Below are positions 25,646 to 36,947 of a stretch of 64,000 bases of DNA, piece after piece. Numbering within the stretch: position 1 is the first letter of the stretch; each line of letters begins with the position of its first letter. Both the position numbers and the translations under genes were made by a program. Origin of the DNA: Ricinus communis (taxonomy: Eukaryota > Streptophyta > Magnoliopsida > Malpighiales > Euphorbiaceae). The stretch is from NCBI RefSeq assembly GCF_019578655.1, contig NC_063257.1:5146001-5210000 (forward strand), in the 5' to 3' direction. The notes under the pieces were generated by a model. That model ran no database searches, was not told where the DNA came from, and was given only the letters and a program-made list of their open reading frames with translations.

Positions 25646-28600
25646 TGCAGTTTGGTTTCCCCAGAAAAAGGATGGATACACTTGCATTGCTCCCTATCCA
25701 AAAGTTTTCAACTAGGAATATCTGGGGCTCTTGTATCCAAATTCTCAATATTCTCTCTCTCCATCTCCCTGTGCGTACACCAGAGATTTGACTAGTGAAT
25801 AATGGACCACACAGTAAGGGATGAATTTCTTATTAGCTCGCATCTGCGTCTATAATTGACATTACCAAGCTGGACCATTACCAAATCTCATTTACTGTTT
25901 TCGAGTCCTGTGACACACCATTTTGCTAGCTTAAGCTTACTCGATATCATTTTTGTTTTGTTTACCCTATTCCCTGCTGCTGCTGCTACTGTGCAGAGAA
26001 TTAGAGAAGCAATGCTGACCCATTTCTTTAGATTGGTCCCACCTTTGCTTTACAAGGAAAAGAGAGATCAGAAAAACTTTCTAGAGCTTCCCTTGTGGGT
26101 GAAAATCTTTGACATCATTTCCACCACAACACCTCAACTGTTCATGTTTGAAGTGATCACGTCTTGCCCAAATATCTACTAGATGTCGTCGTACTATTAA
26201 GGAATATATGATTTCGTGATGAATGCATATTATGAAATTGAAGCCCCCCAATAATGAATCAAGATTTTTGTGCCAAGTGATTACATTTTATGTTCTTACT
26301 CCTCAATTAGTTGCGTTGAGTCGTCGTCGGAGATGCGAGAACTATGCATTTAAATTCAATGATTTTGAATAGTTTCAGAAAGATATTATAAACTGATAGT
26401 AATGGATTAAACAAAAATTGAAGAGTGTGTGCATATACAGAAGATCAAGCAGGGGAGCAGTGCGGATACAGGGACTGGCTCTCCCTCAGCTCCAATTTTC
26501 TTCAATTCCACTGTCACATGGCTAACACGCCGTTTCCATTTTAGCTAATGGTGGTTCATATTCAAAACTAAAATTAAAATTAAGAAGAAAAATTATCTTT
26601 CTTTTTTTTATGAAATACAAGACTTTTTTTGAGTTTTTTAATATAATTTTTTTATTTATCAGTCCAAATTTTTTACTTTCAAATATTCTAATAAAGTAGA
26701 TAACTAAGTTACTTTAAACTAGTCGTTTATCCGTGTATTGCATTATTGTTATTATTATATTGATTATAAAATTAAGTTGATAAATACAATTTAATAAAAT
26801 TTTAATTTTTTAAAAAATAATAGCAAATTAACTATTTTTAAATGCCCTTAATTTTTTAAAAAATTTAAAAATTTATTAATGTATGATATAAAAATTATTG
26901 ATTAGTCAGTTTTAATATAATATAAATTAATACATTAATATTATTTATATTATTATTTCTAAAATTAAAAATTTATTATATAATTAAAATTTAATTTATT
27001 ATTTAATATATAATATTAAAAATATAATTTAAAATGTCATTCTCTAGACTTATAATTATTATTTAATTAAAAATATAATTTATTAGTTAATATAATATTA
27101 AAATATAATTAAATATGCTATTTTTAAGATAAAATTAATATCATTATCTGATTAGAAAACTATTTATTAGTTAATATAATATTAAAATATATTGAATATA
27201 TGTTATTTCTTAGGATTAGAGTCTGTATTTAATTAGGAATATAACTTATTAATTAATAAATTAATAGAAAAACTATAAAATTACACATAAGTTTAAATTC
27301 TATGTGTCATAAATAGTATACATGCAAAATAAAAATCATACATGTCAAAATTAAATACACATATTAAAAAAAATTTAAGTTTCGGAAATTAATATATATG
27401 TTATGATATTAAAATTCTTTTGATGATTTTTAGTATATATTTTCTTTAATGATAAATAATAAGAGTATTTGAATATTTTGGTTATAGAACAAAGCCAGTT
27501 ATATCCCAACTTATAGGCATAAATCTAATTATCTTATGATTGTTAAAGAAAAGTTCAGTTAATATAAAAAAATATAGTTTCTTTATTATATTTTATTATA
27601 TTTTTTATTTTAAGAACAAATATGAATCATTAGATTGGTTTATATATATATATATTTTGCTCCCTAACGTGAGCTAAGTTGCAATTAGAGGAAGGAAGTC
27701 AATTAAAATATAATTATATTTTTAATGTATGAATTTATTGAGAAATAATAATTTTATCATATGATTCTTTTTACAATTTTAATTTTAAGTTTGATATCTT
27801 TTTAAAATAGAGTTATATAAGAAATAACATATTTTTACAAAAGATATCATGATAATTTTAAGTGTCAAGTAAATTTTATTTTATATAACTCTATTTTTTT
27901 AATTTTTATTAATTAATTCAATAGTTCTAATTTTTAATTTTTAATATTTATTACGCTATAAAATTTTAATAACTTGATAAAATATATTTATATACTATGA
28001 ATAAATTTTAAAATTATCATATTTAATTATTAATTTTAAAAATTTAATTATTCAGTTGTAATTTTTTGTTAAATTAAAAATATAATTATTCCAGTGAATT
28101 AATAGGAATTGTTACCTTCCCTGCAGTCATAGTGCTGTACTGTTATGTCCTCAGATCAGATGTACAGTCCTCTGCCCATCAGATGTTGATCTCACCTTTC
28201 TTCTTCTTTGTGGGGGTCCACCCAACAATATCACATGCATATTTTACACTTTGTCCCACCTTCTGTTATTTATTTTCATATTTTTTAAGTGGAATTTTGT
28301 CTACTTTGTTGACCAGAGTGTCTATGACTCGTGTATTACTATCATTTGTCAGAAATTTTATACATCACATCTTTTCATTTGTTTTGTTTTTTTAATTATA
28401 GTTGAAATCTCGCTTGTAAACTATATATATTTAGATTTAATTTAAAATATATTAGATAGAATTTTTGTAAATAATAAAATATTCAATTTTAGCTCAAATT
28501 AAATTTTTATATATATATATATAGTTAATTTAAAATATATCGAATAGAACCTTCACGTGTGATAAAATACCTCTCAAAATTTTTAACACAATTATATACT

Positions 28601-30400
28601 CAAAATTTAAATTTGAAACCTTAATTAAAGTCGAAAAAATCATTACTATCTCATTTATACGCTTTTGGGTGCTCAAATCAAGAATTTCAAATATATAATA
28701 CAGTACCTCTGTAATTTATAAAAATTATTTATTAAATTAAAAATTAAAATATACCATAGCAGTAAATTTTATAAGTATCTTTGAATTATAAATGGAATAA
28801 AAATATACAAGGTAATAGAATGAAGTTTATTTCAATAAATAATATGACATTTTCAAATGATAGTTGTCTAAATTAAAAGTTAAATTATAAGAATTTAAAA
28901 AACAACTAATTAAAAATTTAACCAGGAGTCTCAAATTTTAAAAAATAAATAAATCTTGCACGATAGTCAATAATGGAAAAAAATATTCAATAAAATTATA
29001 TATGACAAATTTATGAAATTTAGGTATTTTAGTTAAATATAAAACAAGTCATAAAACATTAGGATAAGGTTTAAATAGTTATAATATATATAGCGTGAAA
29101 GGTAAAATTTGACTGTTAAAATATTATTTTGATAAAAAAAAAAAGGTAGAGAATGCATTGGTTTTACTTTTATAGGCATATTATGGGTCGAGGGTGCATA
29201 GTAAAATTATTAAAATATAGCTTTGAGCAGAGACACAGAGAATGTGAAAGTGAAACAAGGCAAAATGATAGTGGAGAAGAACAGGCTGTCGGGGCCATGT
29301 CCCTTTTGATTCCCCTTTTCTTACAAAACCTAACAGAAAAGCTGTCGGCGCCGCCGTAATAGGGTGGGTGAATATATATTAGCAATCCCTTGCTGCTCCT
29401 GTGAAAATGACTTTGCCACGTTTCCCCTTCTCTCAGTAAATGTATATGTATCCAACTTGTTGCTGCTGCCTATTGTTCTTTGTGGAATTAGGACTCATTC
29501 CATTAGCTTCTGTTTTCTTTTATTTTGGGTTGCCAACACCGCGCACTGCACTCACTCACTCACTCACGTTCTAAGGCCATCTTTAGCGAGACTCTCTTCT
29601 GGCAAATCATGTTTGGTTTTGGTGCTTTCTTGGTCACAATTAAGATAGGGTTTCTCTCTTCTTCTTTTTTTTCTTGGTCTCAATGTTGACTTAACTAGGT
29701 TTTATTTATTCCTTTTTTTATTTATCGTGAGAATTGAGAAATGGAGATACTAACTTGAAGCTTTGGCTCAACTTTACAGAGCTCTTTAGTGATACTTATT
29801 GTTCATCCAGAATTGCAAAATAATATAAAACGGATGTAGTGAGAAATGTTTTCAATAAATCTCAATTTTTTAATTTGTAAATAAACTTATAAAGATATAT
29901 AATTTTATAATAATTAGAGTCTTATTGTGACTATCAACTAGTATTGGTATAATTTTATAAAATGAGTTTAAAAAATGGCTATTTTGACAGCGATAATTTA
30001 TTCGGAATAAAATTAAAAAGTAATTATAAATTTAAATTTAAATTTAATATATTATAGTACCTTCTTCTATGGTTTGTAATAATATAAGGAGTTATTTCTA
30101 ATTAATTTTTCTATTAGGTTACAATAACATAACCTAATATTTTCTAAACAGCTGAAATAGAAAACAAACAAACATAAAACTTGCTATATTATTCTAGTCA
30201 CTGTTTTATTATACTATTCGAGAAATACTATTTAATTAGTTAGTGAAAAGACAAACTTTAGAATTTTTTATTTTAATTTAGTTTATATTTAAGCATAAAA
30301 ATGATTAATAATAAAACGAGAATAAATATGTTGAAAAATCATAATAATCCCTAAGATTAAATATATATATATATTGGCTAACCTTGCGCCATTTGTATCC
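25646..30400. other. Long AT-rich intergenic region
   Basis: No gene can be supported. An open frame at 25856-26182 has no recognisable domain and is treated as chance. From about 26560 to 28080 and 28440 to 29150 the sequence is extremely AT-rich. A nested inverted repeat lies at 27793-27897. A GC-richer patch at 29230-29370 and a CACT run near 29550 have no clear coding sense. The final part leads into the bHLH promoter. Confidence 0.4.
27793..27897. repeat. Nested inverted repeats, possible MITE relic or hairpin
   Basis: A perfect 17-bp inverted repeat pairs 27804-27820 (AAAATAGAGTTATATAA) with 27881-27897. Partly overlapping it, GATATCTTTT at 27793-27802 pairs with AAAAGATATC at 27839-27848. 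AT richness raises the chance level, but 17 perfect bases are notable. Confidence 0.5.
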
Positions 30401-30417
30401 TTACGTACGCTGGCACT

Positions 30418-30424
30418 TATAAAA
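30418..30424 (+). promoter_or_regulatory. Putative TATA box of the bHLH gene
   Basis: TATAAAA lies 330 bases upstream of the bHLH start codon, followed by a pyrimidine-rich leader ending at the ATG. A TACGTA core lies about 17 bases upstream. Confidence 0.45.
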
Positions 30425-30747
30425 CCCACTCAACGGTCATCCTTTCCTTTCTCTGTCCTTGAACAATACTATGCCCCTAATTCCAGCAATTGAAGATAAT
30501 AACAATCACTTTTACGAAAATTAGAAATAAAAAATATTATTATTAAGAAAAAAAAAAGAAAAAGAAAAAAGCAATAATAGAAAAAGGCATTCGTCTCTCT
30601 TCTTTTAGTTTCTAAAACTCGAGTCTCCAGCTAAAGTACCACTTTCAACTTTCATTTTTCAGTGTTTTCGTTTTCTGTTTATCTCTCCGTCCGTCTCTTC
30701 CTTTTTGTTCCGCAGCTTTCCTTTTCGTCTTTCTGTATCACAAAAAT

Positions 30748-31576
30748 ATGCTTCCTGCTGCTGGGCTGGATAATTATAACCAGAACGTTTATCTTCGAGA
30801 GCCATGCTTGGTCAACGTAATGGACGCTGGAGAATCAATTCTCAGCTCATCATCTTCAAGATCAGAAAAGAAATCTACGGACCCATGCAAGAGTCATAAA
30901 GAAGCAGAAAGGAGGCGCAGGCAACGTATCAATGCTCACCTCTCCACTCTCCGTACTCTCCTCCCCAGCACCACCAAGGTAATTTAGTTACCATCATACG
31001 CATAATTAATGGGCATTCTCAGATTTTTCTTTCTACTATAATAACAATAACAATAACAATTAACAGACAGACAAGGCCTCACTGCTAGCAGAGGTAGTGC
31101 ACCACGTCAAAGAGCTAAGAAAGCAAGCCACCTCACAGGTCGCACGAGGCGGCGGGGAAACGGAACTTCCGGACCAACAGTACTGGCCATTTCCAGGAGA
31201 ATCAGACGAGGCGAGTTTAAGCTACTGCGATGGTCCTGAATCAAAAACAATGAGAGTCAGTGTTTGCTGTGATGACAGGCCAGGGTTGAACCAGGAGTTA
31301 GCTGACGCGATTAGGTCGGTTCATGCCAGGGCAGTTCGGGCTGAAATGATGACGGTTGGTGGGCGGACTAAGAGTGTGGTGGTGGTGCAATGGGGTACCG
31401 GCGGTGGTGGTCGCGGTGGAGAGGAGGATGTGGGAGTTTTGAGAAGGGCGATAAAGAGTGTTGTGGAGAATCGAGGGGCGGGTTCTTCTGGGCCGGGCCT
31501 TCTGGCCCATGGAAATAAACGGGTTCGCGATTATGGTGATGAGTTTGGAATTAAGAAGAATGAACGTGTCATTTGA
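30748..31576 (+). CDS. bHLH transcription factor with C-terminal ACT-like domain
   Basis: Two exons, 30748-30978 and 31067-31576, encode 246 residues. The intron splits the loop/helix 2 boundary at K|TDKASLL, a conserved position in plant bHLH genes. The bHLH domain spans about 48-96. Its basic region SHKEAERRRRQRIN has His50, Glu54 and Arg58, the residues known to contact E-box/G-box DNA, so DNA binding is expected. Helix 2 is TDKASLLAEVVHHVKELRKQ. Residues about 138-186 (MRVSVCCDDRPGLNQEL to SVVVVQW) look like an ACT-type dimerisation fold, which follows the bHLH in this group. By memory the closest relatives are the bHLH106/107/131 or bHLH30/32 groups; the exact member is uncertain. A glycine-rich loop lies inside the ACT-like region. 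It is nuclear, and its targets are unknown. Confidence 0.9.
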
Positions 31577-31740
31577 TTTTTTTTTGACGTGATTATTTTA
31601 CGACAAAAAGACTTACCTAATTATAAATGTATGATAAATATTAATTTTGCTGGTATATTTTGTGAAAAATACTTTCCTAATTTATATTTATTTTATTTAG
31701 CGGCAGTTTATTGATAGCTAAGTTAAATATTACTCAGTTA

Positions 31741-31897
31741 TCTCCTCGTCATCAGATGCTTGACCAGCTACCAGAGTACCTTTGATGGCTAGAGCAGCTG
31801 CGTGATGAGCTCTAGCCGCCATTTCTGGCGTAGCATAAGCACCGACCAAGCCATATTCTTGTGGGAGTCCTATGATTATCAATTTCTTCATTAGATT
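31741..31897 (-). pseudogene. Broken AP2/ERF (DREB-like) domain fragment
   Basis: On the minus strand, positions about 31890-31845 read HRTPTRIWLG, and after a frame change positions about 31842-31778 read GAYATPEMAARAHHAAALAIKG. Together they correspond to the C-terminal half of an AP2/ERF DNA-binding domain (RIWLG, TPEMAARAH, ALAIKG), most like DREB/TINY-type members. An apparent four-base insertion between the halves breaks the frame. Nothing recognisable remains of the domain's N-terminal half or of the rest of such a gene. It lies 165 bases past the bHLH stop codon in the opposite direction, so it may be transcribed as part of that gene's 3' UTR. Confidence 0.75.
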
Positions 31898-32890
31898 GTT
31901 TTAGTGCTAATTTGGCACTGCATGCATATATGTTTAGCAATTTCAAATTTTATTTGATTTTTTATATTTCCTAATTCTGTTTTTCTTTTTCTTACTTATT
32001 CCTTAAGAAGATATAATTTACTCAATAATTTAATTTCAAAAACCGTCTATTAGTAAATAAAAAAATTGAAATGATGACTCTGCATATAATAGTTTAGTAT
32101 GATATATTAGAACTATTATTTAGATAAAACTTAAGAAATATGGATGAGTTATTTCCCTTGTTGGTTCTTGGTTTAATAAAAATTACTCTTGAAATCTAAT
32201 CCATCATTGGTTTACCCATTTTCTTCTTTTTCTTAAAAAATAAAAAGTTAAATCTTTTAAAAATCAAATCAAATTAATTATAAATTATCAAACAAATATT
32301 AACTTGCCAATCACATAATTTTTAATTTTTATATATTTATTGTTATAATAATTATAAAATAAATAATATTACTTTTATAAAATCATAGTTAAATTTTATT
32401 ACTTTTCTGAAATTATAATTCAATAATATTAATAATATTAAAAATAAATAAATTTAGTTATCATTCAACCAAATAATATACAATCATTTACATTTTTATT
32501 ATTCTGCCTTCCTATTCTTATTTTCAATTTGAACCAAACCAGATCTATTCAGACACATACCCCCGAGATAACTATGGAACAAGACGAGGGACCCAAACAT
32601 GAGTTTATTCCCATGTTCCCGTTCCCATATAAAAGGAAGAAAGAGAAACAAAAGTTGTGCATATCCCAAAAAGATGGGATAGCCATATAATTCTTTTTGC
32701 ATTTGGATAAGCTTGCCTCGTGTACTTCACCCTCTCAATCAATCATCCAACAATTTATTTAAACAACCAAGTAAAGCAACCACCTTACGGAAGTCGATAA
32801 GACCAAAAGAAAAAAACACAATAATACCAAATGATTTATAATGGGGGCTGATTTCAGTTTCTGGTTTCTGCAAGTGTTTGTACAGTAGTA
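31898..32890. other. Intergenic between bHLH and carbonic anhydrase genes
   Basis: AT-rich sequence with no supportable gene. The last 200 bases are probably the promoter and 5' UTR of the carbonic anhydrase gene. Confidence 0.4.
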
Positions 32891-32903
32891 CTAGAGATCA
32901 ATC

Positions 32904-35792
32904 ATGGTCTGGCTAACCCGTAAGCACCAACTACCTTCATTTTTGTTTTCTTTTCTCAAATCAGTTTACGAATTTGGTAATCTCGAGTTCAAAATATGCT
33001 TCTTATATTACAGGATCAAGAACTTATCCGATTCTTACGACAACTGTAGCTGCTCTCAGACACAGATACAGCTCAGTGAGTCTTTTTGCACATCTTCTTT
33101 CTGCTGAGCGTTTACCTAAATTATTTGAGTAAGGATATAGGTGTAAAATCTTATTACTTAGCAGGTTTATAATTATATGGGAGACATGACATCATTTTTA
33201 ATGACTTCTGTCTCTGTAATGTTAATATTTTATTAGTTATAATCGCACGATTTGACCCATTTATACATGGATTATTTTTTCTTTTGGGTAGGAGAAGATT
33301 GCCAAAGTTAATGGTACTCGAAAAGGATTGCTCTCTTCGGACAAGTAAGCTCTGTCGAAATAAAGCTCAATTAGTTCTGTGTTTCTATGTTAGAGTTTAC
33401 TGTAAAACCCACTGAGTCTTGGGCAAATAGTAATTTACATGGAAGTTAATCCAGGTTTTGAAGTTTCACTGGGGATTTTGGTAATCGGGACTGCTGTCAG
33501 CTTTGTCAATTCAATTTACTTGTTTGGTGTCCCACTTTATACTTTACTTTAACCATATCTCATAATTTTTTGTAGCAATCAGAATTGCTGTCTCATGAGC
33601 TAGTAATAATTGATCTACTGGTCCAATAAAAATTTCTGATGTGTGCATTCTGATGCACCAAAGAAAAAACAAAGCAAACACTACAGCAATAATGCCACTC
33701 ATATCAGAAGCAATTTTTCCCACTGTTGTTGACTGTCAAAAGTTATGACTGTATACGACCACAGAAATAATTGAATTCCTTTTTCTTAGTATTTCTGATT
33801 CCAACATTCTTTCGTCGCTTTCAATCTGTTGTTTTTCTGCATTGTAATTTACTGATCACTAATCTCCTTCCCAATTAGTAATGCAACTATTGAAAACCAG
33901 CTGGCTGAATATTTGCTCTCTGCATGATTAAATGATGTTAATATTGCTTTTAAGTGTTGATATGTAAGTTTTTTTTTCATTTGCCTTGCGGTTTTATTAA
34001 TTTTATGTTCATCTTTAGAGAAAACCCAGTTGTGAGATTGGATGCTTCAATCAGTTCCCTTGGACTTGTTCAAGAACTCACAAGTAGCAATACACAGAAT
34101 GTATCCAAAACTGATGGTGGGCTGGACTTGTTTGATGATATGAAAAAGAGGTTTCTGAATTTCAAGGAACATAAATATTTGTAAGTATGCATGCAATTGA
34201 GGGGATTTTATATCGCTTTCAGGATTTCTGCTTGCCTTGAGTATTCTCAGTGACATGCTTTTGAACAGAAAAGAAGCAGAGAATTTCAAAAATCTTGCTG
34301 AATTGCAATCACCGAAGGTGATAAGACAAATTTGCTTCTGTTTACTGCTTCTAGATAGTTTGGTACTCTAGAAAGCCATTCTCCTTTTTCTGATGTTAAG
34401 CCCCATTGTCCTGGATTGTGCATAAAATGCAAGTAAACTTGTATCGTTCTTTTCAAACTGACAACTTGAACAGTTTATGGTGATTGCTTGTGTAGACTCT
34501 AGAGTTTGCCCATCTAACGTCCTTGGATTTCAACCTGGAGAAGCTTTTATGGTTCGAAATGTTGCAAATATAGTCCCCGCACTTGAGGTATTGATAATTA
34601 TATTATGCTTCTCAACTTCAATATAGCCTTCAACTACAAGTATGACTTAGTTAATTTCGTTCTTTTCCTTCACAGAATAGACCAACAGAAACAACTGCTG
34701 CCCTTGAGTTTGCTGTAAATACTCTTGAAGTAAGTGGGTTTGCAATTACACATCTACCTACTGTTTTAAAATGAGATGGAAACAATTGTATTCCTGAGGC
34801 CATATATATATATATTATATATGTTGCTGCAAGCGATGCTGCCACTTGAACTTTGCCACATATATTTCTTGTAAAGATTTGTCACAGCCTTTCACATAAT
34901 GAGAACTTGTGGCCTAGGTGTGTTTACCATTGTTATCAGTTCTTTTAGATCGTGTGCTTCGAATCTTCCATCCGCTTTATATGACTAATGACTTGATTTT
35001 GAACATGCAAAATGGTTGTTAATCCTTGCAGGTTGAAAATATATTTGTTATTGGCCATAGTAACTGTGCAGGAATTCAAGCTCTAATGAGTATGAAAGAC
35101 GACAATAAATCCAGGTACTGTTAAAAAGCTTTCCGCTTTCCCCACTTAATTGTTTGGTGGGTTCTTGCTTAATTTTCTTATTGCTTTACATTTCTGAGTG
35201 TTGTAGCTTTGTTGAGAAGTGGGTTGCTACTGCCAAAATTGCCAAGTTAAGAACAAAAACTGATGCCGGTGGCCTTAGCTTTGATCAACAATGCAAACAT
35301 TGTGAGAAGGTGCGCTCAACTTATCTATATTCTCCTGATAGGAAATTTTTGAGCATCCTCAGACCCAGTATCCAATTTCTCTAACATGCATTGCATAATT
35401 TGCCAAATCATAGCTGCTAATGTACTTGATAATTCTGTTCGTCTACGTGGAAAAAGAGAAGGAAAGAATAAGAGTGAAACAAATATTTATAGAGAACTGG
35501 TTTTTCTCTTGAGGTCATCTAAGATATATGAAAGTATAATGAGTTTATGACTGAGTTGCTGCTGAAGTGATATTTATTCAAATTGTTACAGGAATCTATC
35601 AACTGGTCGTTGCTGAACTTACTAACATATCCATGGATTGAAGAACGGGTGAAGAAAGAAACACTCTCTATTCATGGAGGGTACTATGATTTCTTAAATT
35701 GCACATTCGAGAAATGGACTCTTGATTTCAATGGAAGCAGTGTTGGCCATGGCGGCAGATTCTCAACCAAAGCCACAGAATTGTGGAGTTGA
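32904..35792 (+). CDS. Beta-type carbonic anhydrase, organelle-targeted (BCA5/BCA6-like)
   Basis: Converts CO2 and water to bicarbonate using zinc. Ten exons join in frame: 32904-32919, 33014-33075, 33292-33344, 34019-34180, 34269-34317, 34474-34587, 34676-34729, 35032-35114, 35207-35309 and 35592-35792, giving 298 residues. The beta-class zinc ligands are Cys120 (in ACVDSRV), His179 and Cys182 (in GHSNCAG), with the Asp122/Arg124 pair present, so the active site looks intact. Residues 1-26 ([20 protein letters not shown]...) are basic and hydroxylated with no acidic residue, like a chloroplast or mitochondrial presequence. The C-terminal segment [19 protein letters not shown] is typical of plant beta enzymes. 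The first coding exon has only 16 bases; its ATG was chosen because it splices in frame to a good transit peptide. Sequence features recall BCA5 (plastid) or BCA6 (mitochondrion), but I cannot decide between them. Confidence 0.92.
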
Positions 35793-36947
35793 CTGTTGAA
35801 GTGTTGGGTTTACTTGTATTTGCATCTTCCTTCATCCCCAATAGTTGGATTCCACCTTTGGTCCATTGCAAAAGACCGTACTCTGAATTATTTTAACCTG
35901 TAAATATGCCGTTACAGGGCAGTAAATACATATACAAACACTACTTTATCTTTTATTTAAATATAAATATACATGCAACTAAAATACAAATAATTATTAT
36001 TATTTTTTGTTTTCTGGCAAATTCTTCAACTTTTAGACCAGATCAAATGAATATGAACAGAGCTCAAATCTAATTTGTGTCTGTTTTTCTATATTGTATA
36101 AGGAAAAGTAGTTTAACTTCCAGTTTTCTTTTACATGCGGAAGAATCGCAAATAATTGCTTTAATGAAGAAAATGTGAAATCTAAAATATCATAATTTAT
36201 AATTACTTTAACAAAAAAAATGTGAATTCTATATTATGACAACTTATAATTTTAAAATATGTTAATTTACAGTGACTCTTAATATTTTATATTTTTATAT
36301 AATGAAATTTATAAAATATGAATTAAAATTATAGAAATATTTAAAATGTAATTTTTATAAAGTATATATTAAAATATTCTTATATAAATATTTTAAGATT
36401 ATTTTTATATAAATTTATTTAAATTTTATAATTAATAAACATATAAAAATACTGAAAATACTATAAATTGTGATATTTTAAAATTTATCAAAAAAATATA
36501 ATTAATACAAATAAAAAAATAATTTTTTATTTATAAGAGGAAATCTCAGTGGTGTGAAAATTGGGCTAATTTCTTTTTTAGAGAATTGTGGTTTATTTTT
36601 GGAGATTAACGGGCAATGATAACTTTTATATTTTTAGATAAATTAGCATATTTGTTATAAAATTATAGTGCATATAATTATTAATAATACCATTTTGGTA
36701 ATATTAGCAATTCTTGTGAAGTTGGAATAATTCTTTTTAAAAAAAATGAAATTCGACAATTTTTTATTCCTTTTTCTTTTTTAATAAAGTAATTATAACC
36801 ATGTTTTTGTTTAGCTCTGTTAGCACACAAAAGAACAAATCGCCCAACCATAGTTAACAGAGACACGGATTCAAAGTACAGAGAAGAAGAAACTGAAGCA
36901 AGAACAATAACAAGTACAAGAACAAGAAGCTTCAAGAAGAGAAAATC
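35793..36947. other. Intergenic between carbonic anhydrase and AP4M
   Basis: The first 150 bases are probably the carbonic anhydrase 3' UTR. The sequence is then AT-rich to about 36540, followed by the likely AP4M promoter and an A/G-rich 5' UTR (36840-36947). No other gene was seen. Confidence 0.45.

Noticed and set aside
25856..26182. Open plus-strand frame of 108 codons after the second LINE scrap
   Set aside because: Hydrophobic, low-information product without recognisable motifs or splice context.
26440..26540. GC-richer block considered as a microRNA precursor
   Set aside because: It shows GGGACTGGCTCTCCCTCAG, but no convincing long hairpin or match to a known mature plant miRNA could be seen.
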